A DNA stretch of 64,000 bases, taken from contig CAMPDV010000193.1 of assembly GCA_946699065.1 (NCBI GenBank), forward strand, positions 372,001-436,000, given 5' to 3'. The notes below the pieces were generated by a model that ran no database searches, was not told the DNA's origin, and saw only the letters and a program-made list of their open reading frames with translations. Position numbers and translations under genes: made by a program. Origin of the DNA: Loxodes magnus. Lineage: Eukaryota > Ciliophora > Karyorelictea > Loxodida > Loxodidae. Positions 24,333 through 36,793 of this stretch are shown here, one piece after another (the stretch's first letter is position 1; every line of letters starts with the position of its first letter).

Positions 24333-25164
24333 TTCCTAGTCCTTTAACATGTTTTTAATCATTCATAATATAAAAATTTTAACGATATTTATAATCATTT
24401 ATGACAAAAGCTAGTTAGAAGCTATTATTTTTTAGCTTAACTATATAGCTAGTTGATTATGAAGTCAAAGAGATAGACAAGCCAAAGACTATATTTGTAA
24501 GTTACATTTTATTTGAATCATATGAAAAATAAGTTAAAGAAGATACTAAACTCAAAGAACAAAATTAAATTCAATCAGTAAATTTAATTAGAAACTCTGT
24601 ACAAGCTTAAAACTGATTATTTTATTCTTTTCCAACTTCATAATTTTCAATAAGCCATCTAAGCAATTCTTAATATATTAAACCTCTTTGTAATTTTATT
24701 ACTCTATTATATGCTAAGCTAGATGAATATATCATAATATGCTATATTATTAGTACCAAAAGAGAGGAAATATTAGAAAAATGAAAGAAGGAAAATGATT
24801 TAATAAGTGTCATAGAGTAAGAAAGGTAACATTATTTGTAGGTATAATAAAATTAACTGAATCTATTTAAAGAAATGCTACTTCTACAATAATGATATAA
24901 AACATACTATATAGCTAATCTCTTGTATCTATTATTTACTCTATTAATCATCTTATAAATCAGATAGCTAGCATATGAAACTAATTAAATTTATAAAAGA
25001 TAAACTTTTATTAATCTATTTCCTATATAAATACTTTATCTCCTTTGATAGATGGAACATTTTGGTTCTTAGTTACAATTAAGAATTCCAAAGAGAGATG
25101 AAATAAACACCAAGATAATAAGAATATTCATATTCTAAATTATTTAACCTTAAAATTTAAATTT
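24333..25164. other. Intergenic AT-rich DNA
   Basis: No frame with coding-like composition, no RNA motif. It should hold the promoter of the EF-hand gene at 25165. Confidence 0.55.
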
Positions 25165-27047
25165 ATGAGTATGGAAGAAGAAAGCTTCCAGATGTTGAGA
25201 TTAGCAGTAGATATAGGAAATGGAAAAAAAGATACAATAGTTGTTCATATTAAGGATAATCCTGAAGATTTAGCCAAAAATTTCTGTGTGAAGCATGAAT
25301 TAGATTTGGGTTTAGTAGAAACACTTAAAAATCTCATTGAAACTAACCTTAAAAATGAATTAAATTAGGAAAGTTAAGAGCAATATAATTCGAAAGATGG
25401 AAAGGCAGATCAAATAGATAAAGATTAATATATAAGAAATTGGAAGAAATCATTATAAAAGAACGTTTTAAAAAGAGCTGAAAATAGACCTAAAATTTGT
25501 GAAAAATCAAGATAAATAGCTGAAAGACAGTCTATTTAAGGTTTATCAGTCTTCGAACGATTAAATAATAAAATTTAAATATCATAAAGAAAAAGCAAAA
25601 TTTCTAAAAATGAGGCAAATACAATAAGCATAGCAAAGTGTGAGAAATCTACTAATACCACTAATTAGCAGAAGAGATCTTAAACATCTTTACCATTTGA
25701 GAATTCAGGTCATAGACTTTACTATAAAGGTATATAAAGACGCGAAAAATCTAATATAAAGTTAAGTCAAATAAAGTAGCAGTGAATAAATGAGGAGAGT
25801 AAGAATTTGACATTTTCCCCAAGAGTTTAAAAAAGTACTAAAATAAATTTTAAAAGGTATGGAAGTCCAATAGAAGACTATTTAATATAAAAAGGATTAG
25901 AGAAAGAGTAATCTAAAGAAAGATTAAAAAAAACTATTATGTAAGAAGAATTAAAAGATTGCACCTACAAACCTCTGCTTCCATGAAAATCTACTTCTTT
26001 TTTAGAACCGAAAAAAGGCTCTATCTTTATTGAATTATATAAAGAATCGAAGAAGAGAAAAGAAAAATAGGAAGAGTAAAATAGATTCATTAATACAACT
26101 GAATGCTCTTTCAGACCTGATATAAGCAGAAAGTTAAAGAATAGTAAATCTTAAAAAGAACTAATCCAGAGATTAAGTAGCAGTAAATAAAAAATACTTG
26201 ATGATATATAGTAGAAAAGAGAAACATATGAACAAAATCTATATGAATATGATCCAGTTACTTAAAGAAAGTGATTCTCTCCCTCAATAATTTCTCAGCA
26301 AAGTTCAAAAGAGGAAAATGAAAAAATTTGGGAGCATTTATATTCTAAAAGCACATAAAAAATAGAAAAAATAAAATCTCAAAAAGAGGAAGCGGATCAA
26401 GAAGCCAAAGAAAAGTCTACAAAAAAATTACTAAATTAAAAAACGGATTAAATAGCTGAAAAAGTCAGATCATAACAACTAACTGATTTTTTTTAGTAGC
26501 TAGATACAGATATGGATGGTGTTATTCAGAAAAGCTAACTTACTCCTGATAATTTGGGAGAAAAAAGAGTCAAAATACTCGAAAAATTCATACAGCAACA
26601 TGAAGAAGAAAACATAGATAAGAATACCTTCATCGAAACCTTTTCTCAATACTTAAATGTAAGAAATATTAATTTTAAATATTTAGGGTCTTTCTTTGTA
26701 TGATAAAAACCTTGTGCTAGAAAGAAAATGATCTTATCAAGCAGAAATTCCCAAATTTACCCATCATGTAAGATGTAATTTTAATTTAGCCAAATGTAAA
26801 TAAGGATCCTAAGGATAATAATCAGAAACAAAGATCACATAAAGTTTTAATTACCGAATTATATGAACATAAAAAGAAATTGCAAAATAAGCTTTAATAG
26901 AAGACAAATGAAGCATAGCAGTCTGAAGCAAAGGAGTGTACATTCAAGCCTTAGGTTAGAAAATTACCTGATTGGTTTAGCGAAAGAAAGCAAGATATAA
27001 ATTCGAGGATTTATGGAATGCCAAATTTAATTTCTCAAGAACTTTGA
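25165..27047 (+). CDS. EF-hand protein with Lys/Gln-rich coils (axonemal-type architecture)
   Basis: ATG 25165 to TGA 27045-27047, 619 residues after removing a 23-nt intron (26698-26720, GTATG...TAG). Splicing joins 'FKYLGSFF' to 'KENDLIKQKFPNL'. The N-terminus 'MLRLAVDIGNGKKDTIVVH' onward looks like a short beta-rich domain. Long basic, Ser-rich segments then carry repeated 'F-x-P' islands ('KDCTYKPLLP', 'ECSFRPDIS', 'KECTFKPQVRKLP') common in ciliary and sperm-tail proteins. Around residue 448, 'LDTDMDGVIQKSQL' is an EF-hand loop (D-D-D-V) followed by a helix pair. It probably binds calcium and structural filaments, but no named family was recognised. Confidence 0.8.
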
Positions 27048-27120
27048 TTTAAGTAGGGACGGAAATAACTTAATCTTTAATTAATTAGTTAGATATTATA
27101 AAATGGTTTTAATTTCAGTA

Positions 27121-27730
27121 ATGACTCCAGCTCTTAACTGCAAAAGTAGCGATTCTAATTTTATTTAGGAACTATGTGTCTAAAGCTTCGGAGGTGAAAT
27201 AGAGTTATTTTAATTAGTGCCAATAACAAAAAACACGGAAATAAAAGATCATGAAATTGTAGTAAGACTAAATTAATCCGAATTCAGCATAAATTCAATA
27301 GAGCAAATGTTAAAGTAGCATGATAATCTTAATATTTAACTTGAAAAATCTCGTGAAGCACTTAAAATCTATCAATAGGAACTTGACTCTTATTAACATA
27401 TTACTGAGCTTGATAAAAACAAAAAAATTAATCAGTTAGATGAAGAAAATAAAAAGTTGAAGCAACTACTGAAATAGCAACTCGAAAACAGCGAGAACTT
27501 GCGTGTCGAGACATAGGCAACAATTGAAACTTTGAGAGAAGAGTTTAATATGCTAGTCAAGGAACTAATAAATTTTAAAGGGGCGGGATTCAAGCATGAG
27601 CCTTTAAAATCTGAAAGAGAAGAACGAGAGAAGAGAGAAGTAAAGCAACACCCATAAAAGACGACAGGAGTTAGAGTAACCAAACTAAACATGTAAGTAA
27701 CTAATATATAGGGCAGCTATAAATACTTGA
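27121..27730 (+). CDS. Small coiled-coil protein
   Basis: It begins 73 bp after the EF-hand gene. ATG 27121 (an upstream in-frame ATG lies at 27103) to TGA 27728-27730, 196 residues, if a 19-nt intron (27693-27711, GTAAGT...TATAG) is removed. Without it the frame runs 450 nt further with deteriorating composition. Residues ~10-60 include 'ELCVQSFGGEIELFQLV'; from ~70 a coiled coil starts ('QMLKQHDNLNIQLEKS', 'QLDEENKKLKQLLKQQLE'). The C-terminus is basic. No family was recognised. The N-terminal part is compatible with a small globular domain ahead of the coil, as in many centrosomal or flagellar proteins. Confidence 0.65.
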
Positions 27731-29376
27731 AATAGTTAATTTATATTTTAATACACTATTCAATTAGTTTAAAGAGCATATTATAGTCTTAAAATCTTAA
27801 AAGAAGTCCAAGTATCATCATTAGCACTTCCTCTATTCTTTATATTTATACATTATTTTAAAATGCCTCTCATCTAATTTATGGCAATTTCAATTAAATT
27901 AGTAAATATGAAGCATTTGGAGTTCAACGGATTATCATTTTTTGTTTGCATCTTATTAATAGAAGTCTCGCCAGACAAACTTCTAGGTGTGAATATTATT
28001 TGACTAAATAATTAAAAAAAAATTTAAGATCTGAGTCTAAAAAGTTAATATAGCTAATCAAACAAATTTTAATTATCACTCGCAAATACAAATGTCTCTC
28101 AAAATTTTTGATTGTTTAACTTATTGCAATAGTATAAGATTTGATAATATGAGAATTTATTAGACTATGGTATTTTATACTCTTACTGAAAAGAGTATTT
28201 AACAAGAAAGCTTTCACAACTAAGATTTTATTTAGATTATAAGTAGCATTTATTTTTATTTCAGTAGAAAATAAAAGAATTTTCCTTTATTTTACTATTA
28301 AATATATATAAAGCATCAATGAGAGAACTTTAAGCTAATACCTTCCTAAAACCATACTCCTTTGCTTTATATCTGTAAAGTAGTATCAATGTTGAAGTTT
28401 TTTTGCTACTTTAGTTGCTATTGCAGGAAAAAGAAGATTATGTTATATATGTATAAAAGATTGAACCAAATGAAACCAATCTATGCTCCAAGTATTAAAC
28501 CTGAAAATAAAAAAACATGTAATACCATTTGAATCCATCCTAGTAGAGCTAAAAGCAAACTAAGTTTTCCTCATTTCAAGTTTATATCCTGCCTATAAAA
28601 ACCTAGATGAGTAATTTAAAAAAACAGATTTTTCATCTCATGATTTAACTTTTTAGTCATAGTTAAAATGTTACACTAAGTACAAATTATAAGTCTAGCT
28701 GATAATAAGTATTAATGAAGCATAGCTTAACATAGGAAAATATAAGGTAAATTAGATATTAAATACTTTTATAATACACAGGCAATTATTAAAAAATCTA
28801 CATTATTATCAGAATTACATCTTAATACATCTCTTATTCTCATACTTCAAGTTTATTACCTTATCTAATAGACATTAAGAACGTCCTCTTTATGATCTAG
28901 TTAATCCTTTGTATATTCTATTGTTATAACTGTTACTCTTAGGAAATTTTTTCACTTTTATACTTAAAGACTTTCGATTTTTACCTGCTATTAAATCAGT
29001 TTTTACGAGTCTTACTACCCTTACCTGTTCTAGTATAAATTCCGTAAAAGCCGTAAGCAATCCTTAATTTTTGAATAAATTTGAAGTCTGCACTTAAGTA
29101 TTGAATGAATAGATAAATGACATAACTATAGCAGTCTTGCTTAGTAATACAAGTTATCTAACATATGTTTTAGTGTTAAGTAATATATGAGTTTGGATAT
29201 AAATCTCCAAAAAGTGAGGTACTAAGGAAGTAGACTATATATCTATTATAAGCTATTAAATGAATAATAATTAATGCTTACTTTTACTTTAAGGAAATTT
29301 AATTTCTCGTAAATTGATAAATCGTATCATGATATTCCGAAGCTTCTTAACTGAAAAGAGTAAATTAATATGTTTA
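27731..29376. other. Intergenic DNA, small ORF candidate inside
   Basis: About 1.6 kb between convergent genes with no convincing gene. A 73-codon frame from ATG 28389 to TGA 28608-28610 has coding-like patches ('QMKPIYAPSIKPENKK', 'HPSRAKSKLSFPHFKF'). Random sequence is expected to give open stretches of this size when TGA is the only stop, so it is left uncalled. Confidence 0.45.
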
Positions 29377-30108
29377 TCAAATATTAAACTGATTTAAAAT
29401 AACCTTCTTCCCTTTAGTTATCATCCTCTATAAACACGGTAACTTGGGAGTCTGATAATGTTTGAACTTGAAACTGAGAATCGTTTCTTCTGTTAGCTGT
29501 TGTTAAATTGTTTTAATTTCGAACACTTCTGGTTGCTTATTGTTCATTTGCTCTTATACTTTCATGAATACTTAAGTATTTAGACAAGAGTTAAATTTTT
29601 CTTAAAGTTGCTTTTTGCTCTATCTCGGAAAGAGATGACAAATATGACACCACTCCAGACCTTGCAATCGTTTGTTTATTAAGAGTTCGACTTATTTTGG
29701 TCTCCAGCTTTTGTTTAACTTGAGATATTAGTAGCGGCATTGCGAATTTGTTCTGTTAGTTTGGAACATTTTATTGAGCTCCCTGCTAATAATAATCCAC
29801 TCTCTTTTATAGCTTCTGTATAATTTCTGAAGTTAGTTATTTTCCTCTACTGACCATTCTGTAGTCTAAGTCTTCATTTCGTATTATTTCAATACAGAAA
29901 TCTAATCACGGAATTCTAAAATTAAAATAAGTAATTAAAATTAAAGCCTTTCATTGCTAAACTTTGTTTAACTGCTTAATTCTACCCAATAATCGTTTTA
30001 TCTCCATTTATTCAGCTTTTTCTAATCCTTAACATTGAAAGTTAACTCCTTAAACATATTTCTCTACCATTTTGTTACAGCTTTCCTACCTAAAATTATT
30101 TGAAGCAT
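29377..30108 (-). CDS. Myb/SANT-domain DNA-binding protein
   Basis: Intronless, 243 residues, ATG 30106-30108 to TGA 29377-29379. Residues ~80-130 form a Myb repeat: 'TEWSVEENNQLQKLYRSY', 'REWIIISRELNKMF' and 'TNSQCRYQYL' give the W-x(n)-E-E...W...QCRxR/QY-L pattern. A second repeat follows ('KSWRPKQVELLINKRLQG', 'LEWCHICHLF', 'KKQLQEKF'). The region before them may contain a degenerate first repeat ('TKWQRNMFKELTF', 'KLNKWRQNDYW'). A predicted nuclear transcription or chromatin factor, perhaps of the SNAPc or Myb class. A coding-like frame continues upstream of the chosen ATG, so the protein may be somewhat longer. Confidence 0.8.
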
Positions 30109-31832
30109 TTATTAAATTTTCGAATCAAGCTAAACTAAGACTTCCAATGAGAACTTAATCTTTGATACCTTTAAAATAATTTAAAGATGAATAGATCCAG
30201 CAAAGTTAAATGTAATACTGATTAAAATTTATGACATAGATTGCTTAACAATCCTGATTCAACTCCTATTAGTATTTGAAACTTAGAGGATAGCTATCTT
30301 ATCATTAAAGAAGTCATTAGGCCTTTATGATGATCCTTGATAACTTACATAAAAGTAAAATAGATGTAATTATGAGATATTAAGTGGCTTTTCCAAAGTT
30401 ATCAACTTTACTTAGATATATAATTAAAATCTTCATCTTTATGAAAATAATAGAAATGCTTATTCCTTATAAAATACCTTTTCGCTCTAATGCTATTTCC
30501 CTTCATTCGCTTTATTTGTCTATGATAGCTTAATCTTAAAGAATAGTTATGCTTAATTTGTGTCTAAGCTGTTAAATTATGAATTCAAATATATAAATTA
30601 CTAAGGTTTGCTAATATAATGCTTTCTATTATATTTAATGGTGTGAGATTTCAATTAATGAACATAGAATCTTCATTAAACATTTTTCAGTTACTTGTAA
30701 ATGGAAAGGACTTAACTATAAGAATCTTTAATGCCTAAATACTAGTATCAATGTTATTTATTATAAAGGAAATGCTTAACAATAATCTTTGCTAGTTTCA
30801 TCAAAGCTTTAAGATTTACCCTCAACTTAAAATAGCTAAACCATCCATCAAAAACTTATGGCTTATTTCTCTACATTACTGAAGGATTTCTTTTTAAGAA
30901 TTATCAATTAAATATGAAGTTAAATTTATTAAAATGGTGTATACTGGTAATATTATCAGAAATAGTTTTACAATCATACTGATTTAAATTAAACAAGCAG
31001 ACATATTTTAGCACTAGTTAATACATTAAATTAGCTAAATGATGTTATTTATTGTGAAGAATCTTGAAATAAAGCTTTATTTATGACTTTTTATTTAAAA
31101 ATACTATCTATATGCATTATTTATAATCTACCAGTACTCACACTCCACTATTTAAAATCTAAATATGTTCTATTAAGCCTTTAGTTATAACTAGGAATAG
31201 CTTTAAACTAGCTTCCCTTAATAGCATTCCTATTAATAAGATTTAATAACTTTACTTTCTTACTCTAAATACTGGTTGCCTAAGTATTTAATGCGGTAGA
31301 GCTTATGTAAACAATTATTAAACTTATGAAATATCTGATTTTAAACAAAGTAGAAGAGATAATTTAGATAGGATAATGATTATTGCTTTATATAATATAA
31401 TGTAATATTTAAACTTACAAGAGACATTTCATCCTTATTTCCTTATTTGCTACTAATTAGATAATACTTACCTTTCTTCTTATATCTATGAACTTCTTTC
31501 TCTATAATTTAAACTGTTTTACTAAGCAGTTATTATATATGTTTTTCAATGTTCTAGTACTTTCTCTTTATTTTACATAATTAGTGTTTAGTAATGCAAG
31601 CGTTTGCTAAAGAAAGCATGGTGATTCTCTAATTACATAACCCTTACTATTTCATTAGTATCCAGTATTCTATCAATCTATATTTATTAAGAACATCATA
31701 AAATATCCTTTCTTACACAGCATTGATAGGAATAGTAAAGCTCTAACACAGAAATTTAATTAGTCACTTAGTGTGTATAGTGATTGATTAGAAGGGTTTA
31801 AAGATATTAAAATAAGGTAAAATAGATTTATA
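30109..31832. other. Intergenic DNA between divergent genes
   Basis: About 1.7 kb, very AT-rich, no coding-like frame or RNA motif seen. The first ~80 bp may still be 5' coding sequence of the Myb gene. Confidence 0.5.
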
Positions 31833-33184
31833 ATGGAAGAGTCTAAATATTTAAGCTTAATGGAAAATCTAGCTCCTAAAGGAAGAGACTAAATTGATTT
31901 ATCAGTAAAAGAAGTCACGCATAACCTTAGTAAAAGGTGATTTCCATAGTAGTATTTTAAGCAAAAAGCAACTATTATTAATAATAAACTTGCTGAACAT
32001 GAGATGATGAAGCGACTATAAAATCTTTGAAATAAAGGAATTTATCCTTTAACGGAAAAGAATAATTGACGCTAGAAAAGTGATGAGATAATCATAGAAC
32101 CTATTTTTAAAGAAAAGTTCAAGTTTAGAAAAAATAATTCCATCATTCCTGTAAAGGAAGAATCAATAAGACTATCTCTCAATAGAGAAGTAGCTATAAT
32201 TGGACTTAATAAAAATAGGTTTGGAAAGCATAAAACTTACAATAATGATTAGGATTTTAAAAACCATTTCATTGTTAAAAGTTAAAACCTACAGAAGAAT
32301 TTCTAAAATTTAGTTAAAAAAAAGTAACTTAAGAAATTAAAGAAAAACATTAAAAAAGCTAAAACTAAATTGGGTGAAATTGCTGCCAAAACTAAGGCTT
32401 GCAAAGAATAAATAAAGAAGATTTATGAAGCTGAAGAGTGAATTTAGAATTAAGATATTAAGGAAAATTAAAATGCTTAAAGTACGGGAAACTTGATAAA
32501 TTTAAGCAATGCTAAAAGGAACTTAGGGTTTCTGAAATAAACTCAGTTGATCAGCAACTGGAACTTATACAAAGAAAAGCTATAAAATTAAGGTAATAAG
32601 TCTTATGGACTTTTTAACTCTCTAGAGAATGATGCTATTTATAACTATAACAAATTTACACTAAGAGGGAGTTAAGAAATTAGATCTTTAAAAGATAGTA
32701 ACTCTAAATAAGACTTGACTCTAAATTCTTTAACCTAAAATACCAGAAGAAACTCTAATTTAACAATCAACTAATTTCCAAGTCAACGCTCTTTAAATGA
32801 GCAAAAATAGAAAACCTTTAAGATTAAAATTAGCAAAGTAAGTATAGATCATTCTAGTCAGCTAACCAAAGTTAGAACATTCAATGATATTATGCAAGAC
32901 ATTAATAAATCTTCTTCTCAAACCTTTGACTAGAAAGGCAAGTTTGAATGTCATACACCATCAAAATTCAGAGCTAAGCAAAGTTTGTTTACCAAGCAAT
33001 ACAAGACAAAGAAGGCTCATTTAGTAGAGCTAAAAGTATAACTTTATCAATATTTAAGCTTTTTAATCTATTTAGTGTTTAAAACCCGTTCACTAGGAAA
33101 AAGATTAAATTTGTAAATGTATAAAACTATTCTCAAATATAAAATCACAGGATAAATTAGCAAATAGATGTACTTCATTATTGA
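31833..33184 (+). CDS. Hypothetical basic coiled-coil protein
   Basis: ATG 31833 to TGA 33182-33184, 442 residues after removing a 23-nt intron (33036-33058, GTATA...TTTAAG). Splicing converts a hydrophobic read-through into 'LFNLFSVQNPFTRKK' and reaches an early TGA. A central coil has 'KKNIKKAKTKLGEIAAKT' and 'KEQIKKIYEAEEW'. The rest is Lys/Asn/Ser-rich with patches such as 'GLNKNRFGKHKTYNND'. No catalytic motif, signal peptide or membrane span. Nothing recognisable; a structural or cytoskeletal role is only a guess from composition. Confidence 0.7.
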
Positions 33185-33840
33185 GCTTTAGAGTATAGGC
33201 GATTAAACTTTTCGTTATATTAATTGATAACTACTTAAAAGTTGATTTAATGATAATGAGATAAAAAGGTTTATTAATACAAAAGGATATATATTATTGA
33301 ATATAATAATAAACATAAAAGTAAATGTTAATATCAATTCCTTCTCATGTAATGAATGCAATAACGAGGAAAAGCAACATTATTTTCAAACACTACATAA
33401 ATTCCTGTTCCATTATTAACGCTATCATATTAATAAGTAAAATTGATATCCTTTACAAATCCTTAAGGAAAATCTTAAGGTTCCATGATTGGAGCAACTA
33501 TATTTTAATTCTAACTGACTACTTTACTAAATCCAGTAATTACTTCACAAAGTAGAAGTAATTTCGTCTCATCTTATTCTTTTTTACTATAACAATCGCT
33601 ATATTAAGCACTCTCATGAAAATATATTCCCTATCCGTATAAATTCTTTTTTTGTGAAAATTAAATATCAAACCCTTATTTACCTTTGGCTATATTTTCA
33701 GATTATTTACTGCCATGCCATAGCCATTAAGTCTTTATCTGTTATTTGTAAATATCGCTTTACAAATAAAATTTGGTAACAAACTATATAGCTTATGGTC
33801 TATTAAAAAGCTTATAGATGTTTATTATTTCAGAGTCAAA
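33185..33840. other. Region with an unusual hydrophobic ORF, uncertain
   Basis: A plus-strand frame from ATG 33325 stays open through this region and into the next gene's antisense. Its first 76 codons (to 33555) lack even TAA and TAG. It reads as a basic, Ile/Leu/Tyr/Phe-rich membrane-like protein ('NAIILISKIDILYKSL', 'LFFFTITIAILSTL'). There is no homology and no convincing stop, so it is recorded but not called as a gene. Confidence 0.35.
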
Positions 33841-34494
33841 TCATGTTTAGTTAATAAATTCTTTCACTTAATCGAGTTCTTACCCTTCAAGTATCTGCTA
33901 ATTTACTAAACTACAATAGTTCTCAATTTCATTCTTAAGTTCAGGTATACAAGAATTCATTTAGAATGTTGGTCTTTTAAAACTTTATTGTAATTGAATA
34001 GAAAGAAAAACTGGCTTTTAGCTTTTCATTACAGGTGGGTTAGTAAAAGGGTATTAGTAAGGATTCACTTGCTAATTAATTTATTAGTAAAGAGGATTTA
34101 CTGTAAAATTTTGAGGTTGGGTTTAGATATTGATAACTTGCTGGTTTTAAACTAAAGTTGGTTTAAAAGATTATTACTATACATAGGAGATAGTGCCAGG
34201 CTATTAGTTCTATTAGTTCTATGGATTAATAATTTAATAATTAAATTGCGGTATAAATGCTTAACTATGGCATTAAGAAAGATGCTATTGCTTCATGTAG
34301 CTAGAAATTTGAATTAAGCATATACTACACTACCACTTTTAAGGACAATTATTTTCATGTTCTTTTCAGTTTACAAGGAAGCATAAAAGTGTGCAATACT
34401 AGCATTTTCTGGTCTCTATCATATTATTATAACTTCTAATGATGCCAAGTAATTTAAACTATATATCTAATGTAATCTATTTGGTTGCAATCAT
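33841..34494 (-). CDS. Zinc-finger protein with paired C2HC-like fingers
   Basis: Intronless, 217 residues, ATG 34492-34494 to TGA 33841-33843. Residues ~29-75 hold two consecutive Cys/His units, 'CQYCTLLCFLVNWKEHENNC' and 'CSICLIQISSYMKQQHLSQC', spaced like TRAF-type or C2HC fingers. A long Gln/Asn/Pro-rich linker follows (~80-165, with 'NQQNQQPGTI' and 'NPLYQQINQQVNPYQYPF'), then a short acidic helix ('PELKNEIENYCSLV'). The Gln tracts are written with TAG/TAA, so this gene is invisible under the standard code. TRAF-type fingers bind proteins, often in ubiquitin signalling, but no RING is present here. An internal repeat of TTAGTTCTA units occurs near 34200. Confidence 0.78.
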
Positions 34495-34961
34495 TTCTTA
34501 TATAAACACTATATTTACAAAATAATTTCTTTATTTTTACTTTTTAGTTCCACTAGAATTTCATGAGAAATTTAGTAATTAGCTACTTCATGTAGGTAAC
34601 TAAGTGGCTGAATAAAAGAAATTTGAAAAGGAATTTTAATAGTAAAATTATAGTAAGCTTATCAAAGATAAGCAACAAAGCATAATAGATAGGCTTAATT
34701 GATTATTTTATTAGGGTTCATAACTTATTGAAAGTATTAAGCTATTTGTTTTAATAGTCTAACTAATCTCAATATTCAAATTGCTTGCTGATAAACATTA
34801 AAGTATTACTCAGTTAATCTTCAACTCTTAAGTTTATTAAAAAGACTAGCTTAAACTGAAGTTTAAGTAAATAGACAAGCTTAAGGAAAGATTAGAGAGT
34901 GGAAATTAGAAGGGTTAAGTAAATAATTAAAGTAATAAATATAAAATTAATATTAGAAGCA
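34495..34961. other. Intergenic region between divergent genes
   Basis: AT-rich. It must carry both promoters for the zinc-finger gene (minus) and the XK-related gene (plus). No element was identified. Confidence 0.5.
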
Positions 34962-35993
34962 ATGGGTAATTGCTTAACCTGGTTTAAAAACTCTTTTATA
35001 TTTTTCTATCTTGTTGTTTGCATTGGTATTTTTGACGAGCTATCTGATATTTTATACTACACTAACACTGACTTCTATAATAACTAGATTAAAATTGCTT
35101 GTCTTTTGTTATTACTTGTTTAACCTTTAGCTTGAGTGTTATATTTCTGGATGAAATTTATCCATATCCTATGTTCCGAGAGTGAAGACAGTCCTATTAT
35201 GCAGAAAAAATGCAAGGCTTTCTTTTTGTACATTTTTGGAGGGCCAATTTTAAGTGAGCTGAAAGTAATACATATTTGGTAATATTTGCTAGAAAAGCTT
35301 AGAGAAGAGAAAATGGATAGAGATAGCTAAGCTAATTTCTACGGAATAGCCATTCTAGCGGAGTTTTTCTTTGAAGCTGGACCTTAGTTTTTCCTATAAT
35401 TTGTGAATAATATAAAAACAGGCTAATGGGATGCTATTTAAATAATCAGTCAAATCTTCTCATCCTTAATGATGCTAAAGACTTTTATAAAAATATGAAT
35501 GAGTTGCTCGCAAAATGATATCTTCGTAATAGTACCTAATTATTTAGCTAGACGAGCAAGTACAGAAACTTTAATAGTAGAAAAATAGGAAAAGCAACCT
35601 TTGAAGGATAAGGGACATTATAAACTATATAATGTTTGAGAATTAATTTACCTTCTAAGCTAATTATTACTTATTTTCACTTTCTTTCCATCTTATTATC
35701 TTCTATCTAGTTAATTTCCTCTATGCATAACTCTTAATCAGTCTATTTCTTTTATCAGCATTATATTTTATCCCATATTTTTCTTTAAGATGGCTTGCTT
35801 GCTTATTATATTGCCATATTAAGTCTCATTGTCTTTTCTTTACTAAAACTAAACAATAGCTAGAAGATAGTTACTTTAAATTCTAGATGCAGGCTACACT
35901 AATAGATAGAATTTATATTAAAGTAATAAGGAATAAGTTATATTAAGTTTATAGTTTTTAGCACTTGATAATAGAAATTTTAGCCAATAATGA
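34962..35993 (+). CDS. XK-related (XKR/CED-8) family membrane protein
   Basis: Intronless, 343 residues, ATG 34962 to TGA 35991-35993. XKR proteins scramble plasma-membrane phospholipids. Family signatures: an N-terminal span with 'GIFDELSDILYY' (compare XKR 'DLGTDLWLA'), a second span 'IACLLLLLVQPLAWVLYF', the central 'FGGPILSELKVIHIW' (family 'LQLGPLLRCLEVL'), 'DRDSQANFYGIAILAEFFFE' and 'AGPQFFLQFVNNI' (family 'LFETFLESAPQLVLQLY'), then 'IISQIFSSLMMLKTF'. Further hydrophobic segments at residues ~220-300 bring the count to seven or more. The TGA in 'QPLAWVLYF' is Trp. No caspase site was seen. The C-terminal ~50 residues are Gln/Asn-rich and polar. Confidence 0.82.
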
Positions 35994-36793
35994 GACTTAA
36001 ATAATATAAGTGGAATATACTAATACATCTAATATGATTTATAATTGATATATATAGATTTTAGTATGAATGAGTATTTAGTATATTTAGTATTTTGATT
36101 CTTTGCTCCTCATATTATAAGATGCATTATCAATTTTTAACTTTAATTTGAAGGTTAGTCTTTAATGAAATACACTGTTATTTGTTGTTAAATGCTAATA
36201 ATATCTTTTAAAGCAGGCTATATGATATATTTATTATTAAAGGGATACTATAATAAAACAGACACTTATTTAAAATAAGTGAAGCTTACTGCAAATCTCT
36301 ATCTTTATTGAATGATCTATTGAATTTTTAACTGATTTAATTAGAATTTATATCTATTTTCGTTAATGCTAGCATTTCTTGTTATAAGTACTTATATCTA
36401 TTAAAATATGATTCACAATAAGTAATACTTTAATACATATTAAGTTATGCTTTTAGTCTTAGAGGCTGCTTAATTATACAAGCTATTACAATTTCATATT
36501 TTAAATTCTTTTACTTTTTTAGTTAGACTCTCTTAACTTATATTTGATTTGCATAACTAGAGGATAAGATTTAATTATCTGAAAGTTCATTATGAGACAC
36601 CTTGCTAGTTGTCAAATTTATGAACTATAAACTGCTAAGCTATATAAGTTTAACTTTCATTATTTAAGTTCTTTACTTGGTATCTTACTTTGTTTTAATA
36701 GGTAGTTTTTTTATTGTGAGCATTAAATCAGAAGATGTAAGATAGAGTAATATAAAAGAGCTAAAGGGATTATTTATTAGTTAGGTTAAAGGT
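35994..36793. other. Intergenic DNA between convergent genes
   Basis: About 0.8 kb of AT-rich sequence between the 3' ends of the XKR-like and SRPRB genes. Nothing coding-like or structured was recognised. Confidence 0.55.

Noticed and set aside
27432-27692. Minus-strand 86-codon ORF
   Set aside because: Antisense of the small coiled-coil gene; Ser/Phe-rich mirror of Lys/Glu codons.
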